Program-made: the position numbers and the translations under genes
Shown: positions 1 to 6,408 of the stretch, one piece after another
How the letters are laid out: each line of letters opens with the position of its first letter
How positions within the stretch are numbered: position 1 is the stretch's first letter
Origin: Candidatus Rokuibacteriota bacterium
GTDB lineage: Bacteria > Methylomirabilota > Methylomirabilia > Rokubacteriales > CSP1-6
Length of the DNA stretch: 46,454 bases
NCBI GenBank assembly: GCA_016866775.1
Contig: VGLJ01000038.1
Coordinates: 1 to 46,454, forward strand
Direction of reading: 5' to 3'
The notes under the pieces: generated by a model
Seen by the model: only the letters and a program-made list of their open reading frames with translations
Told to the model about the DNA's origin: nothing
Databases searched by the model: none

Positions 1-335
1 CCCGCGCGCCGGGGCGCGAGCACGACCGTCGCGATCGCCAGCACCACGCGCGTCATCGACGCGAGCGCGAACGCCGTGCGCGCGAACGGCGGGGCCGCGG
101 CCGCGCCGAGGTCGGTCAGCAGCGTCGCGAGCGCGAGCCCGCCGAGCGCCGCCTGGGCGATCGCCACCGCGCCGGCGCCGAGCGCGCTCACCCGGAGCAC
201 GCGCGACATCGCCGCGTCCGGCTTCGTGCCCGGCCCCGCGCGCAGCACCGCGAAGGCGAAGACGACGCCGCCGAGCGCGAGGGCGGCGCCGGCCAGCAGG
301 ACGCCGCGCAGGAGGACGTCGACGAAGCCGGCCAC
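1..335 (-). CDS. CopD-like integral membrane protein, partial (runs off left edge)
   Basis: Reading leftwards from a GTG at 335, an open frame of 111 codons continues past position 1, so the C-terminus is missing. The visible part is alternately hydrophobic, with about three membrane segments: a first around residues 4-28 (VDVLLRGVLLAGAALALGG), a second around 45-70 and a third near 88-106. This layout and the repeated small residues resemble the copper-resistance CopD/YcnJ membrane domain, but no metal-binding His or Met cluster is visible here, so the assignment is tentative. The start lies 13 bases after the stop of the lyase gene, which suggests one transcript with it. Start chosen because no ATG is available upstream in frame. 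Confidence 0.5.
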   Translation of the reverse strand, partial: MAGFVDVLLRGVLLAGAALALGGVVFAFAVLRAGPGTKPDAAMSRVLRVSALGAGAVAIAQAALGGLALATLLTDLGAAAAPPFARTAFALASMTRVVLAIATVVLAPRRA

Positions 336-348
336 GGGCGTGGTACCG

Positions 349-1269
349 CTAGCGCGGCGGCGCGGGGCGGTCGGGCACGACGCTCTTCGCGATCGTCGCG
401 TCGAGCGCCTCGTAGTCCTCGTAGCGGATCACGTCGTAGAGCTCGCGGCGCGACTGCATGCGGTCGAGCAGCGCCTGCTGCGTGCCGCGCTTGGCGAGCT
501 CGGCGTAGCAGTCCTCCATGGCGCGCGCGGCGATGCGCAGCGCGGTGGCGGGCCAGATCACCATCCTGTAGCCGAGGCTCGCGAGCTCGTCCGCCGACAG
601 GAGCACGCTGCGTCCGAACTCCGTCATGTTCGCGAGGAGCGGCGCGCGCACGGCGCCCGCGAACGCGCGGAAGTCGTCGGCGGTCGCGAGCGCCTCGGGG
701 AAGATCGCGTGCGCGCCGGCGTCGAGATAGCGCTTCGCGCGCGCGATGGCCGCGTCGATGCCCTCGGAGGCGACGGCGTCGGTGCGCGCGATGATCTTCA
801 GGTGACGCGCGGCGCGGACGGCGGCCGCGATCTTCCGCGCCATGTCGTCGGGGCTGACCAGGCGCTTGTCCGTGAGGTGGCCGCACTTCTTCGGCAGGAC
901 CTGATCCTCGAGCTGGACGGCGGCGGCGCCGGCGTCTTCCAGCTCGCGCACCAGCCGCATCGCGTTCAGTGCCTCACCGTAACCGGTGTCGCCGTCCACG
1001 ACGAGCGGCAGGCCGGACGCGCGGCAGATCGCGCGCGCGAAGAACGTGAGCTCGCCGAGCGTCAACACGCCGAGATCGGGCAGCGCGAGGCTCGCGCTCA
1101 CCGCCGCGCCGGAGAGGTACAGCGCTTCGAACCCCGCCCGGCGCGCGAGCAGCGCGGCGAGCGGATCGTGCGCGCCGGGGATACGCACGATCCCGGGACG
1201 GGCCCACAGCGCCGCGAGCCGCTCGCCCGCCGGCTGCCCGTCCCGGTCTCGCTCGGTGAGCCAGGTCAT
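349..1269 (-). CDS. prpB: Methylisocitrate lyase / PEP mutase family enzyme
   Basis: A 306-residue member of the isocitrate lyase/PEP mutase superfamily, cytoplasmic and Mg-dependent, cleaving a C-C bond in a 2-hydroxy- or 2-methyl-dicarboxylate. Diagnostic motifs are the metal-binding GDTGYGEALN, the QLEDQ strand and the catalytic loop KKCGH with the general-acid Cys. The barrel continues through IARTDA and NMTEFG, as in PrpB and dimethylmalate lyases. I chose the ATG at 1269 because upstream in-frame codons run into a hairpin-rich intergenic element. No prpC or prpD is nearby, so a role in the methylcitrate cycle is not shown and the true substrate may differ. It is the fourth gene of the operon beginning at 3998. 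Confidence 0.85.
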   Translation of the reverse strand: MTWLTERDRDGQPAGERLAALWARPGIVRIPGAHDPLAALLARRAGFEALYLSGAAVSASLALPDLGVLTLGELTFFARAICRASGLPLVVDGDTGYGEALNAMRLVRELEDAGAAAVQLEDQVLPKKCGHLTDKRLVSPDDMARKIAAAVRAARHLKIIARTDAVASEGIDAAIARAKRYLDAGAHAIFPEALATADDFRAFAGAVRAPLLANMTEFGRSVLLSADELASLGYRMVIWPATALRIAARAMEDCYAELAKRGTQQALLDRMQSRRELYDVIRYEDYEALDATIAKSVVPDRPAPPR

Positions 1270-1273
1270 CTCG

Positions 1274-1347
1274 GCACTCGCGGAGGGCCGGGATTCATTC
1301 CCGGCCCGGAGCGTGGGGGGATTGGGGGGTGCGCCTCGCACCCCCCA
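1274..1347. repeat. Two-hairpin intergenic element, copy 1
   Basis: It starts with GCACTCGCGGA (1274-1284), followed by a perfect 9-bp stem (1285-1293 with 1299-1307). A linker GGAGCGTGGGGGGATT comes next, then a perfect 10-bp stem (1324-1333 with 1337-1346, 3-nt loop), ending in AT. The same architecture with different arm sequences occurs at 32655-32731. It lies over the last codons of the selenoprotein gene and before the lyase start, where it could act as a terminator or attenuator. The G-runs on the plus strand could also form a quadruplex. Confidence 0.75.
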
Positions 1348-2431
1348 TAGCGAAAGGGATGTAGTACGCCCGGTCGCCGAGCTCGTCGACGGCGGCCCAG
1401 AAGGTCGGGCTCCCCGCCTTGCCCGGCTGCTCGAGCTCCCACGTCTGCCGCCGATAGCTCCAGCTCTCCGGGTGCAGGCGCCGCGCTTCGGCGAGATACG
1501 GCAGCGCCGCGTCCCGATGTCCGGCGGCGTGCAGGAACTGGCCGAGGCGGAAATTCGCCGCGGCGAGCACGTGCTCGTCGGTGACGACGGGTGAGCGGCG
1601 GCGCGCCTCGTCCGGCGGCAGCGCGTACGCGCTCGCCTCGCCCGTCAGGACCCAGTCGCGCAGGGCATCGAAGTACTCCGTGCGCAGGCGCTGCCGCTCG
1701 GCGAGCCCTTCGGCGCTCATCTGCTTGGTGGGGCGATCGAGGTGCGTGCGGAACGAGTCGCTCGAGCCCGCGGTCTCCGACGGCCGCACCACACGGCCCT
1801 CCTCGTCGATCCACACCGCGTTCGGCACGTTCACCATGCCGTACAGCTCGGCGACGACATGGCGCTCGTCGATGAAGCAGGGATAGGTCGGCTTCGCGGC
1901 GTCGATCCACGGCCGCGTCGTGCGCGCCCCGCCGCTATCGAGCGCGACGGAGACGACCATGAGCCCGCGATCCTTCAGCTCGTCGTACACGCCCTGCCAC
2001 ACGGGCAGGTCGAGCCGGCAGCCTCACCACGAGGCCCACGAGACGAGGAAGACTTTCTTGCCGCGGTACTCGGAGAGCGCGTGCGGACGTCCGTCGAGAT
2101 CCGGGAGCGTGAAGTCCGGCGCCTCGAGCGATTGCAGCGCCGCGCGCCGCGCGGGTGCCGCGTCCGCGAGGGCCCAGACGCCGTGCGCCTCGTCGCGGAC
2201 CACGGGATGCTCGAGCAGGTCGGCGAACGCCGACAGGTTCACGCGCTGGCCGTCGACGATCCCGCGGCCCGGAGGAATCCGCACGCAGCGATCCGCCTGG
2301 CAGAAGCCTTCCGGCTTCAGCTCCCACCCGGTGGCGGCGGCGAAGTCGTGCGCCGACAGCCACAGATTCCGGCCCTCGGGCGCCGCCGCCGCCCGATGCG
2401 GCGGCCGGGTGCCGTAGAGCAGCGTGATCAT
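1295..2431 (-). CDS. Thioredoxin/TlpA-like selenoprotein with in-frame UGA (Sec136)
   Basis: One gene of 378 residues if the TGA at 2026-2024 is read as selenocysteine; read as a stop, it splits into two fragments in the same frame. Residues 1-100 are an N-terminal domain with a conserved-looking Trp/Cys section (ATGWELKPEGFC). The redoxin domain starts near APDFTLPDLDG and reaches FLVSWASW-U-GCRLDLPVW, where U takes the place of the first Cys of a TlpA/ResA-type active site, with a Cys two residues later. The domain continues through VVSVALD and the cis-Pro loop NVPNAVWID, then a helical tail with TPR-like features. A hairpin of bacterial SECIS geometry follows the TGA. The ATG overlaps the thiolase stop (ATGA), so translation is coupled. 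The last 16 or so codons lie in the repeat element. A nonsense mutation is the alternative. Confidence 0.85.
1993..2026 (-). promoter_or_regulatory. SECIS-like hairpin after the UGA of the thioredoxin-like gene
   Basis: Counting from the base after the TGA (2024-2026), bases +15 to +20 (CCTGCC) pair perfectly with +26 to +31 (GGCAGG) around a five-base loop CGTGT. Bacterial SECIS elements bound by SelB are short stems within the coding region, with the apical loop roughly 16-37 bases after the UGA and a G among the first two loop bases. This hairpin meets both criteria (loop at +21, G second). The six-bp stem alone is weak evidence in GC-rich DNA; its position is the stronger point. Confidence 0.6.
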
Positions 2432-3573
2432 GTTTCGTTCGACAGCAGCAGCGTGCCCGCGGCCGAGAGCATGCCGCCCATGCCGTTGACGAGCGAGACC
2501 TTCACGTTCGGCACCTGGCGCGGGCCGCACTCGCCGCGGAGCTGACGCGTCGCCTCGAGGATCGGGAAGATGCCGTACATCCCGGTGTGCGTGTACGACA
2601 GGCCGCCGCCGTTGGTGTTGATCGGCAGCGTGCCGCCGGGTGTGGAGCGGCCGTCCTGGAAGAAGTGCACGCCCTCACCGGGCTTCGCCAGGCCGAGCGA
2701 CTCGAGCATGATCGGCGGGCCGGACGTGAACGCGTCGTAGAGCATGATGTGGTTGACGTCGCGGTGACTCAGCCCCGCCATCGCGAACGCGCGCTCGCCG
2801 GAGATCCGCGTGGCCTCGCTGAAGGTGAGCTTCTTCATCTGCGTGACGCTGACGTGCTCCGTCCCCTCGCCCGTCCCCCGCACCCACACCGGCTTCTTCG
2901 CGCAGTCGCGCGCGCGATCGGGCCGAGTGAGCACCACGGCGCCGCCGCCGTCGGTGACGAGGCAGATGTTCAGCAGCGTGAACGGATAGATCACCGGCCG
3001 GGCGCTCAACACGTCCTGCACGGTGATGGGCTTCTTGAACATCGCCTTCGGATGCAGCGCCGCCCACTGCCGCGTGGAGACGGCGACCTGCGCCCACTGC
3101 TCGAGCGCGGTGCCGTACTCGTGCATGTGGCGCGTGGTGATGAGCGCGAACTGGGTGGGCGCGGCGCCGTAGCCGTACGGGATCTCGTACTGCCCGGTGA
3201 GCGCGGTGTCGCGCGCGCGCGTGACGCCGACCTGCGATCGCCCGCTCTCGCCGTGCGAGATCACCGCGACGTTGCAGAGGCCGTGGTGCAGCGCCGCCAC
3301 CGCGTGCTCGACCATGATGATGAACGAGGTGCCGCCGACACTCGTGCCGTCCACGTAGCGCGGCGTGACGCCGAGCGCCTCGCCGAGCAGGGCCGGCGAA
3401 TGCTGGCCCGCGGTGAAGATGCCGTCGACGTCGCCGACCTTGAGGCCCGCGTCGCGCACGGCGTTGGTGATCGCTTCGAGATGCAGCGAGAGCTGGCTCT
3501 TGCCGGGGAGCACGCCGATCTCGTCGCTCTCGTCGACGCCGACGATGCAGGCCGCGTTCCTGAGCTCGTTCAT
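2428..3573 (-). CDS. Thiolase-fold protein (SCP2/Ltp2-like, probable acyl-CoA thiolase or aldolase)
   Basis: A 381-residue thiolase-superfamily protein of the lipid-transfer/SCP2-thiolase branch. It has the N-terminal beta-alpha fold (ACIVGVDESDEIG), an SVGGTSFIIMVEH stretch where classical thiolases carry the nucleophilic Cys, LVTDGGGAVVL, the MLYDAFTSGPP loop, and the C-terminal NTNGGGLSYTHTG and NGMGG motifs. The usual Cys is absent. This resembles Ltp2, which works with a DUF35 protein as a retro-aldolase on steroid side-chain CoA esters; that function is an inference. The DUF35 partner is immediately upstream with an ATGA overlap, and the selenoprotein follows with another ATGA overlap. 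A second such pair is at 9279-10847. Confidence 0.85.
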   Translation of the reverse strand: MNELRNAACIVGVDESDEIGVLPGKSQLSLHLEAITNAVRDAGLKVGDVDGIFTAGQHSPALLGEALGVTPRYVDGTSVGGTSFIIMVEHAVAALHHGLCNVAVISHGESGRSQVGVTRARDTALTGQYEIPYGYGAAPTQFALITTRHMHEYGTALEQWAQVAVSTRQWAALHPKAMFKKPITVQDVLSARPVIYPFTLLNICLVTDGGGAVVLTRPDRARDCAKKPVWVRGTGEGTEHVSVTQMKKLTFSEATRISGERAFAMAGLSHRDVNHIMLYDAFTSGPPIMLESLGLAKPGEGVHFFQDGRSTPGGTLPINTNGGGLSYTHTGMYGIFPILEATRQLRGECGPRQVPNVKVSLVNGMGGMLSAAGTLLLSNET

Positions 3574-3998
3574 CGTGCGGCCCCCTTCGCCGGCTGGAAC
3601 AGCGGGACCGTGTGGTCGTCGGTGAGCTTGTGGAACACGACCTCCACCGGCATGTCGCACGCGATCGACTTCGGATCCGGCGTGACGTTGACGAGGTTCG
3701 ACATCATCCGCGGCCCTTCCTCGAGCTCGACCATCGCGAGCACGTAGGGCGGCGGCATCTTGAACGCCTTGTTGAACGACTGGTGCCCGATCCCGAACGC
3801 GTGCAGGCGGCCCTTGCCGCTGGCCTGGATCCAGCCGATCTTGCGCGAGCGACAGCGCGGGCAGAGCACGCGCGGATAGAAGAACGTGTGCTGGCAGTCG
3901 CCGCACCGCGGCAGCATGAGCTTTCCTTCCTTCAATCCGTCCCAGTAGGGCTTCGCTTCGGGCGTGATCGGCTGGGGCAGCGGACGATCGGGTTCCAT
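3570..3998 (-). CDS. DUF35 OB-fold protein with zinc ribbon, partner of thiolase-fold protein
   Basis: A 142-residue protein. The N-terminal helix contains the family-typical PYWDGLKEGKLMLPRC, followed by a rubredoxin-like zinc ribbon with two Cys pairs (CGDC and CPRC) and an OB-fold domain (residues about 60-125) ending in VEVVFHKL. DUF35 proteins bind acyl-CoA and pair obligately with thiolase-fold enzymes, as ChsH2 does with Ltp2. The ATG at 3998 follows an AGGAG ribosome site. It is the first gene of the minus-strand operon and is divergent from the small secreted protein gene at 4138. The two starts are about 140 bases apart and presumably contain both promoters. Confidence 0.88.
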   Translation of the reverse strand: MEPDRPLPQPITPEAKPYWDGLKEGKLMLPRCGDCQHTFFYPRVLCPRCRSRKIGWIQASGKGRLHAFGIGHQSFNKAFKMPPPYVLAMVELEEGPRMMSNLVNVTPDPKSIACDMPVEVVFHKLTDDHTVPLFQPAKGAAR

Positions 3999-4078
3999 GA
4001 GGCTCCTTTCCGTGCGCCCACGCATGGTAGGGCCAGTCAGGGCCGCCGTCGAGTCCCCGCGAGCCGGAGCGCGTTCGG

Positions 4079-4094
4079 TGGCACGCCGGCTGCT
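4079..4094 (+). promoter_or_regulatory. Possible sigma-54 promoter (-24/-12)
   Basis: TGGCACG, four bases, then CTGCT differs from the sigma-54 consensus TGGCACG-N4-TTGCW at one position and keeps the GG-to-GC spacing. It lies about 45 bases upstream of the ATG of the small secreted protein. A single match in GC-rich DNA may be chance, and no activator site was identified next to it. Confidence 0.3.
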
Positions 4095-4137
4095 CCGCGC
4101 TCTCCTGTTGGTCGCCACCCAAGGGAGGGTTTGGGGC

Positions 4138-4398
4138 ATGAAGCAAGTACAACGCGTCCTCACCATCGCTCTCGCCGCGATCTTCGTCGTCGTTCCCGCC
4201 GTGATGGCGCAGACATCGACGGACACGAAAGCGTCGACCGACGTGAAGTCCGACACGAAGACGAGCGTGAGCGGCCAGGCCTCGCCCGCGGCGCCCGCGA
4301 ACCGCGACGAGTGCAAGGACGACGGCTGGAAGAAGTTCGGCTTCAAGAACCAGGGCCAGTGCGTGCGCGCGGTCTCCAGCGGGAAGGACCGCCGGTAG
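4138..4398 (+). CDS. Small secreted protein with C-terminal CKxxGWxxFGFKNQGxC motif
   Basis: An 86-residue exported protein. A signal peptide (Lys-containing n-region, hydrophobic VLTIALAAIFVVVPAV, AMAQ-like cleavage site near residue 26) is followed by a Ser/Thr/Lys-rich low-complexity linker. The C-terminal Cys-containing motif ECKDDGWKKFGFKNQGQC is a short pattern found at the ends of many secreted bacterial proteins, and its two Cys may form a disulfide. Function is unknown. The start was chosen for the signal peptide and the AGGGAGGG ribosome site. The next gene is a paralogue with the same layout, so this is a tandem duplication. Confidence 0.75.
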   Translation: MKQVQRVLTIALAAIFVVVPAVMAQTSTDTKASTDVKSDTKTSVSGQASPAAPANRDECKDDGWKKFGFKNQGQCVRAVSSGKDRR

Positions 4399-4464
4399 GT
4401 CACTGGCATTGCATCTGCTACGTCAGCGCGCACGCGTCGCTCACGCGTGAAGAGGAGACCCCAG

Positions 4465-4785
4465 ATGAAGCTGCAGCGCGTCCTGATCTTCGCCCTCGCA
4501 GTGTTGCTGATCGGCGTCCCCGTGGTCACGTTCGCCCAGACAACGTCGAGTCCGCCGGCGGCATCGGGTGACAAGGCCGCGGACAAGCCCTCGACGCCGA
4601 GCGCGAGCCCGTCGACGTCCCCGCCCGCGAGCGGCTCGACCGACAGCACCGCGACGAGCGGCGGCGGCGCGGCGGGCCAGGCGACGCCGGCCATGCCGGC
4701 GAGCGCCGAGGACTGCAAGAGCAACGGCTGGCAGAAGTTCGGTGCGAAGTCCGAGGCCGAGTGCCTGGCCAAGGTGAAGAAGTAA
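4465..4785 (+). CDS. Small secreted protein, paralogue of the preceding gene
   Basis: A 106-residue exported protein. The signal peptide (MKLQRVLIFALAVLLIGVPV, cleavage after TFA) closely follows its upstream neighbour's pattern. It is followed by a longer Ser/Pro/Thr/Gly-rich linker (residues about 27-75) and the C-terminal motif EDCKSNGWQKFGAKSEAEC with both Cys conserved. The start at 4465 is supported by a GAGGAGA ribosome site and the signal peptide; an upstream in-frame ATG would add six charged residues. The intergenic gap to the first copy is 66 bases. Role unknown; a cell-envelope or surface role is a guess from export and the low-complexity linker. Confidence 0.75.
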   Translation: MKLQRVLIFALAVLLIGVPVVTFAQTTSSPPAASGDKAADKPSTPSASPSTSPPASGSTDSTATSGGGAAGQATPAMPASAEDCKSNGWQKFGAKSEAECLAKVKK

Positions 4786-4843
4786 GCGCCTGACCCGACA
4801 ACCGCGCGGGAGGCGGTCGGCGCACGCCCGCCGCGCGCTTCGG

Positions 4844-4878
4844 GATACTTGACAGAGTCAACCGTCTGATTGACAGTC
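4844..4878 (+). promoter_or_regulatory. Palindromic operator upstream of the MarR-GNAT gene
   Basis: TTGACAGAGTCAA (4849-4861) is a perfect inverted repeat with a three-base spacer. Its right arm GTCAA pairs again with TTGAC at 4870-4874, and TTGACAGTC (4870-4878) repeats the left arm directly. A -10-like GATACT (4844-4849) overlaps the left edge. MarR-family regulators bind such short palindromes and usually repress their own gene; the site begins 58 bases before the ATG. Confidence 0.5.
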
Positions 4879-4906
4879 GGCCTCACTGCGTCTCCGGGAG
4901 GCCGCC

Positions 4907-5827
4907 ATGGACGTCGACGATCGCATCCGGGCCGTCCGCCGCTTCAACCGCTTCTACACGCGACGCATCGGCGTCCTGCACCGCGGCCTGGCCGGCAGCG
5001 CGGTCCCGCTCACGGAGGCACGCGTCCTCTACGAGCTGGCCCACCGCGACGCGCCGACCGCCACCGAGCTCCGGAGCGACCTCGGGCTCGACGCCGGCTA
5101 CCTGAGCCGGATCCTCGAGCGCTTCGAGCGCCGTGGCCTCGTCGCGCGCACGCGATCGGCGGAGGACGCGCGGCGCAGCCACCTCGCGCTGACGCGCCGT
5201 GGCCGGAAAGCGTTCGCGCCGCTCGACGAGCGGTCGCAGGCCGACGCGGGCGCGATGCTCCGCGACCTGCCGGCCGGCGACCAGCTGCGCGTCGTCGAGG
5301 CGATGAGGGCGATCGAGACGCTGCTGGGCGAGACGCGCTCGTCGCGCGCGCCGTACCTCCTGCGTCACCACCAGCCGGGCGACATGGGGCACGTCATCCG
5401 TCTGCACGGCGAGATCTACACGAAGGAGTTCGGCTGGGACCAGACGTTCGAGGCGCTCGTGGCGCGCATCGCCGCGCGGTTCATCGAGCGCTTCGACGCG
5501 CGTCGCGAGCGGTGCTGGATCGCGGAGGTCGGCGGGGACGTCGTCGGCTCGGTGTTCCTCGTCAAGCGTTCCGCGACGGTCGGCCAGCTCCGGCTGATGA
5601 TCGTGGATCCGAAGGCGCGCGGGCTCGGCATCGGCGAGCGCCTCGTGAGCGAGTGCGTCCGGTTCGCGCGCCAGGCGGGCTATCGCAAGGTGACGCTGTG
5701 GACGAACAGCGTGCTGCTCGCGGCGCGCCGGATCTACGCCAAGGCCGGGTTCCGCCTCGTCGACAAGGAGCGGCACCGCAGCTTCGGGCACGACCTGATC
5801 GGCGAGACGTGGGAGCTGGTCCTGTGA
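4907..5827 (+). CDS. MarR-type transcriptional regulator fused to GNAT acetyltransferase
   Basis: A 306-residue two-domain protein. Residues 1-145 are a MarR winged helix: the recognition helix region is around ATELRSDLGLDAGYLSRILERFERRGLV and the wing around EDARRSHLALTRRGRKAF. Residues about 155-306 are a GNAT domain with the acetyl-CoA loop VDPKARGLGIGERLV and the terminal strands NSVLLAARRIYAKAGFRLV. The fusion is a known architecture whose acetylation target is generally unknown. A GGGAGG ribosome site precedes the ATG. The palindrome in the leader suggests autoregulation. It stands alone, with a promoter region before the next gene. Confidence 0.9.
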   Translation: MDVDDRIRAVRRFNRFYTRRIGVLHRGLAGSAVPLTEARVLYELAHRDAPTATELRSDLGLDAGYLSRILERFERRGLVARTRSAEDARRSHLALTRRGRKAFAPLDERSQADAGAMLRDLPAGDQLRVVEAMRAIETLLGETRSSRAPYLLRHHQPGDMGHVIRLHGEIYTKEFGWDQTFEALVARIAARFIERFDARRERCWIAEVGGDVVGSVFLVKRSATVGQLRLMIVDPKARGLGIGERLVSECVRFARQAGYRKVTLWTNSVLLAARRIYAKAGFRLVDKERHRSFGHDLIGETWELVL

Positions 5828-5892
5828 GCGTCCGCCGGTGACCGCTCGCGTGCGTCGTGCTCGGGCTGTGGCTGGCGCGCCGCGATCCGGGC

Positions 5893-5898
5893 TAGAGT
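5893..5898 (+). promoter_or_regulatory. -10-like TAGAGT upstream of the CinA-type gene
   Basis: A TANNNT hexamer 30 bases before the ATG at 5929, with a GGAGG ribosome site between. There is no convincing -35 box, and the call rests on position and on similar hexamers before other first genes in this window. Confidence 0.3.
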
Positions 5899-5928
5899 GC
5901 GGCACCACCCCGACCACGGAGGCGTGCC

Positions 5929-6408
5929 ATGCGCGAGCTGATTCCGATCGCAGAACAGATTGCCGCCAGGTTGAAGGAGCGCAGGGAAACGGTCGCCGTC
6001 TCGGAGTCGTCCACGGGCGGCCTGATCTCCGCGGTGCTGCTCGCGGTGCCCGGAGCGTCGGCCTACTTCCTCGGCGGCGGCGTCATCTACACGCAGGCCG
6101 CCCGGCGGGGCATCCTCCAGGTCCCCGACGAGGCGGTGAAAGGGATCCGCTCGAGCAGCGAGCCCTACGCGCTCGTCAAGGCGCGCACGATCCGCGAGCG
6201 CGTGGGCGCGACGTGGGGGATCGGAGAGACGGGGGCCACGGGACCGACGGGCAACCGCTACGGCGACAAGCCGGGGCACTCGTGCCTGGCTGTCGTCGGC
6301 CCGAGCGAGAAGGTCATCACGCTCGAGACGGGCGACAGCGACCGCGTGACGAACATGGAGGTCTTCACGAAGGCCGCGCTGGAGCTATTCGCCTCCGCGC
6401 TTCGTTAA
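5929..6408 (+). CDS. pncC: CinA C-terminal domain protein (nicotinamide-nucleotide amidohydrolase type)
   Basis: A 159-residue stand-alone CinA C-terminal domain. The VAVSESSTGGLISAVLLAVPGAS segment has the catalytic Ser/Thr region of PncC, which deamidates nicotinamide mononucleotide to nicotinate mononucleotide in pyridine nucleotide salvage. GETGATGPTGNRYGDKPG is the second conserved segment. The length matches single-domain PncC rather than full CinA. The 3' end overlaps the convergent UGSC gene by 24 bases. Some family members have diverged, so the exact substrate is inferred. Confidence 0.8.
   Translation: MRELIPIAEQIAARLKERRETVAVSESSTGGLISAVLLAVPGASAYFLGGGVIYTQAARRGILQVPDEAVKGIRSSSEPYALVKARTIRERVGATWGIGETGATGPTGNRYGDKPGHSCLAVVGPSEKVITLETGDSDRVTNMEVFTKAALELFASALR

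Noticed and set aside
76-1350. Long plus-strand open frame opposite the lyase gene
   Set aside because: Arg/His/Gly-rich antisense translation of a recognisable lyase; such long antisense frames occur throughout because stop codons are rare at this GC content.
2024-2026. TGA in the thioredoxin-like gene as an ordinary stop with a second gene downstream
   Set aside because: The downstream piece has no ribosome site at its first ATG/GTG and would lack the start of the redoxin fold; the TGA sits exactly at an active-site Cys codon and a SECIS-like hairpin follows.
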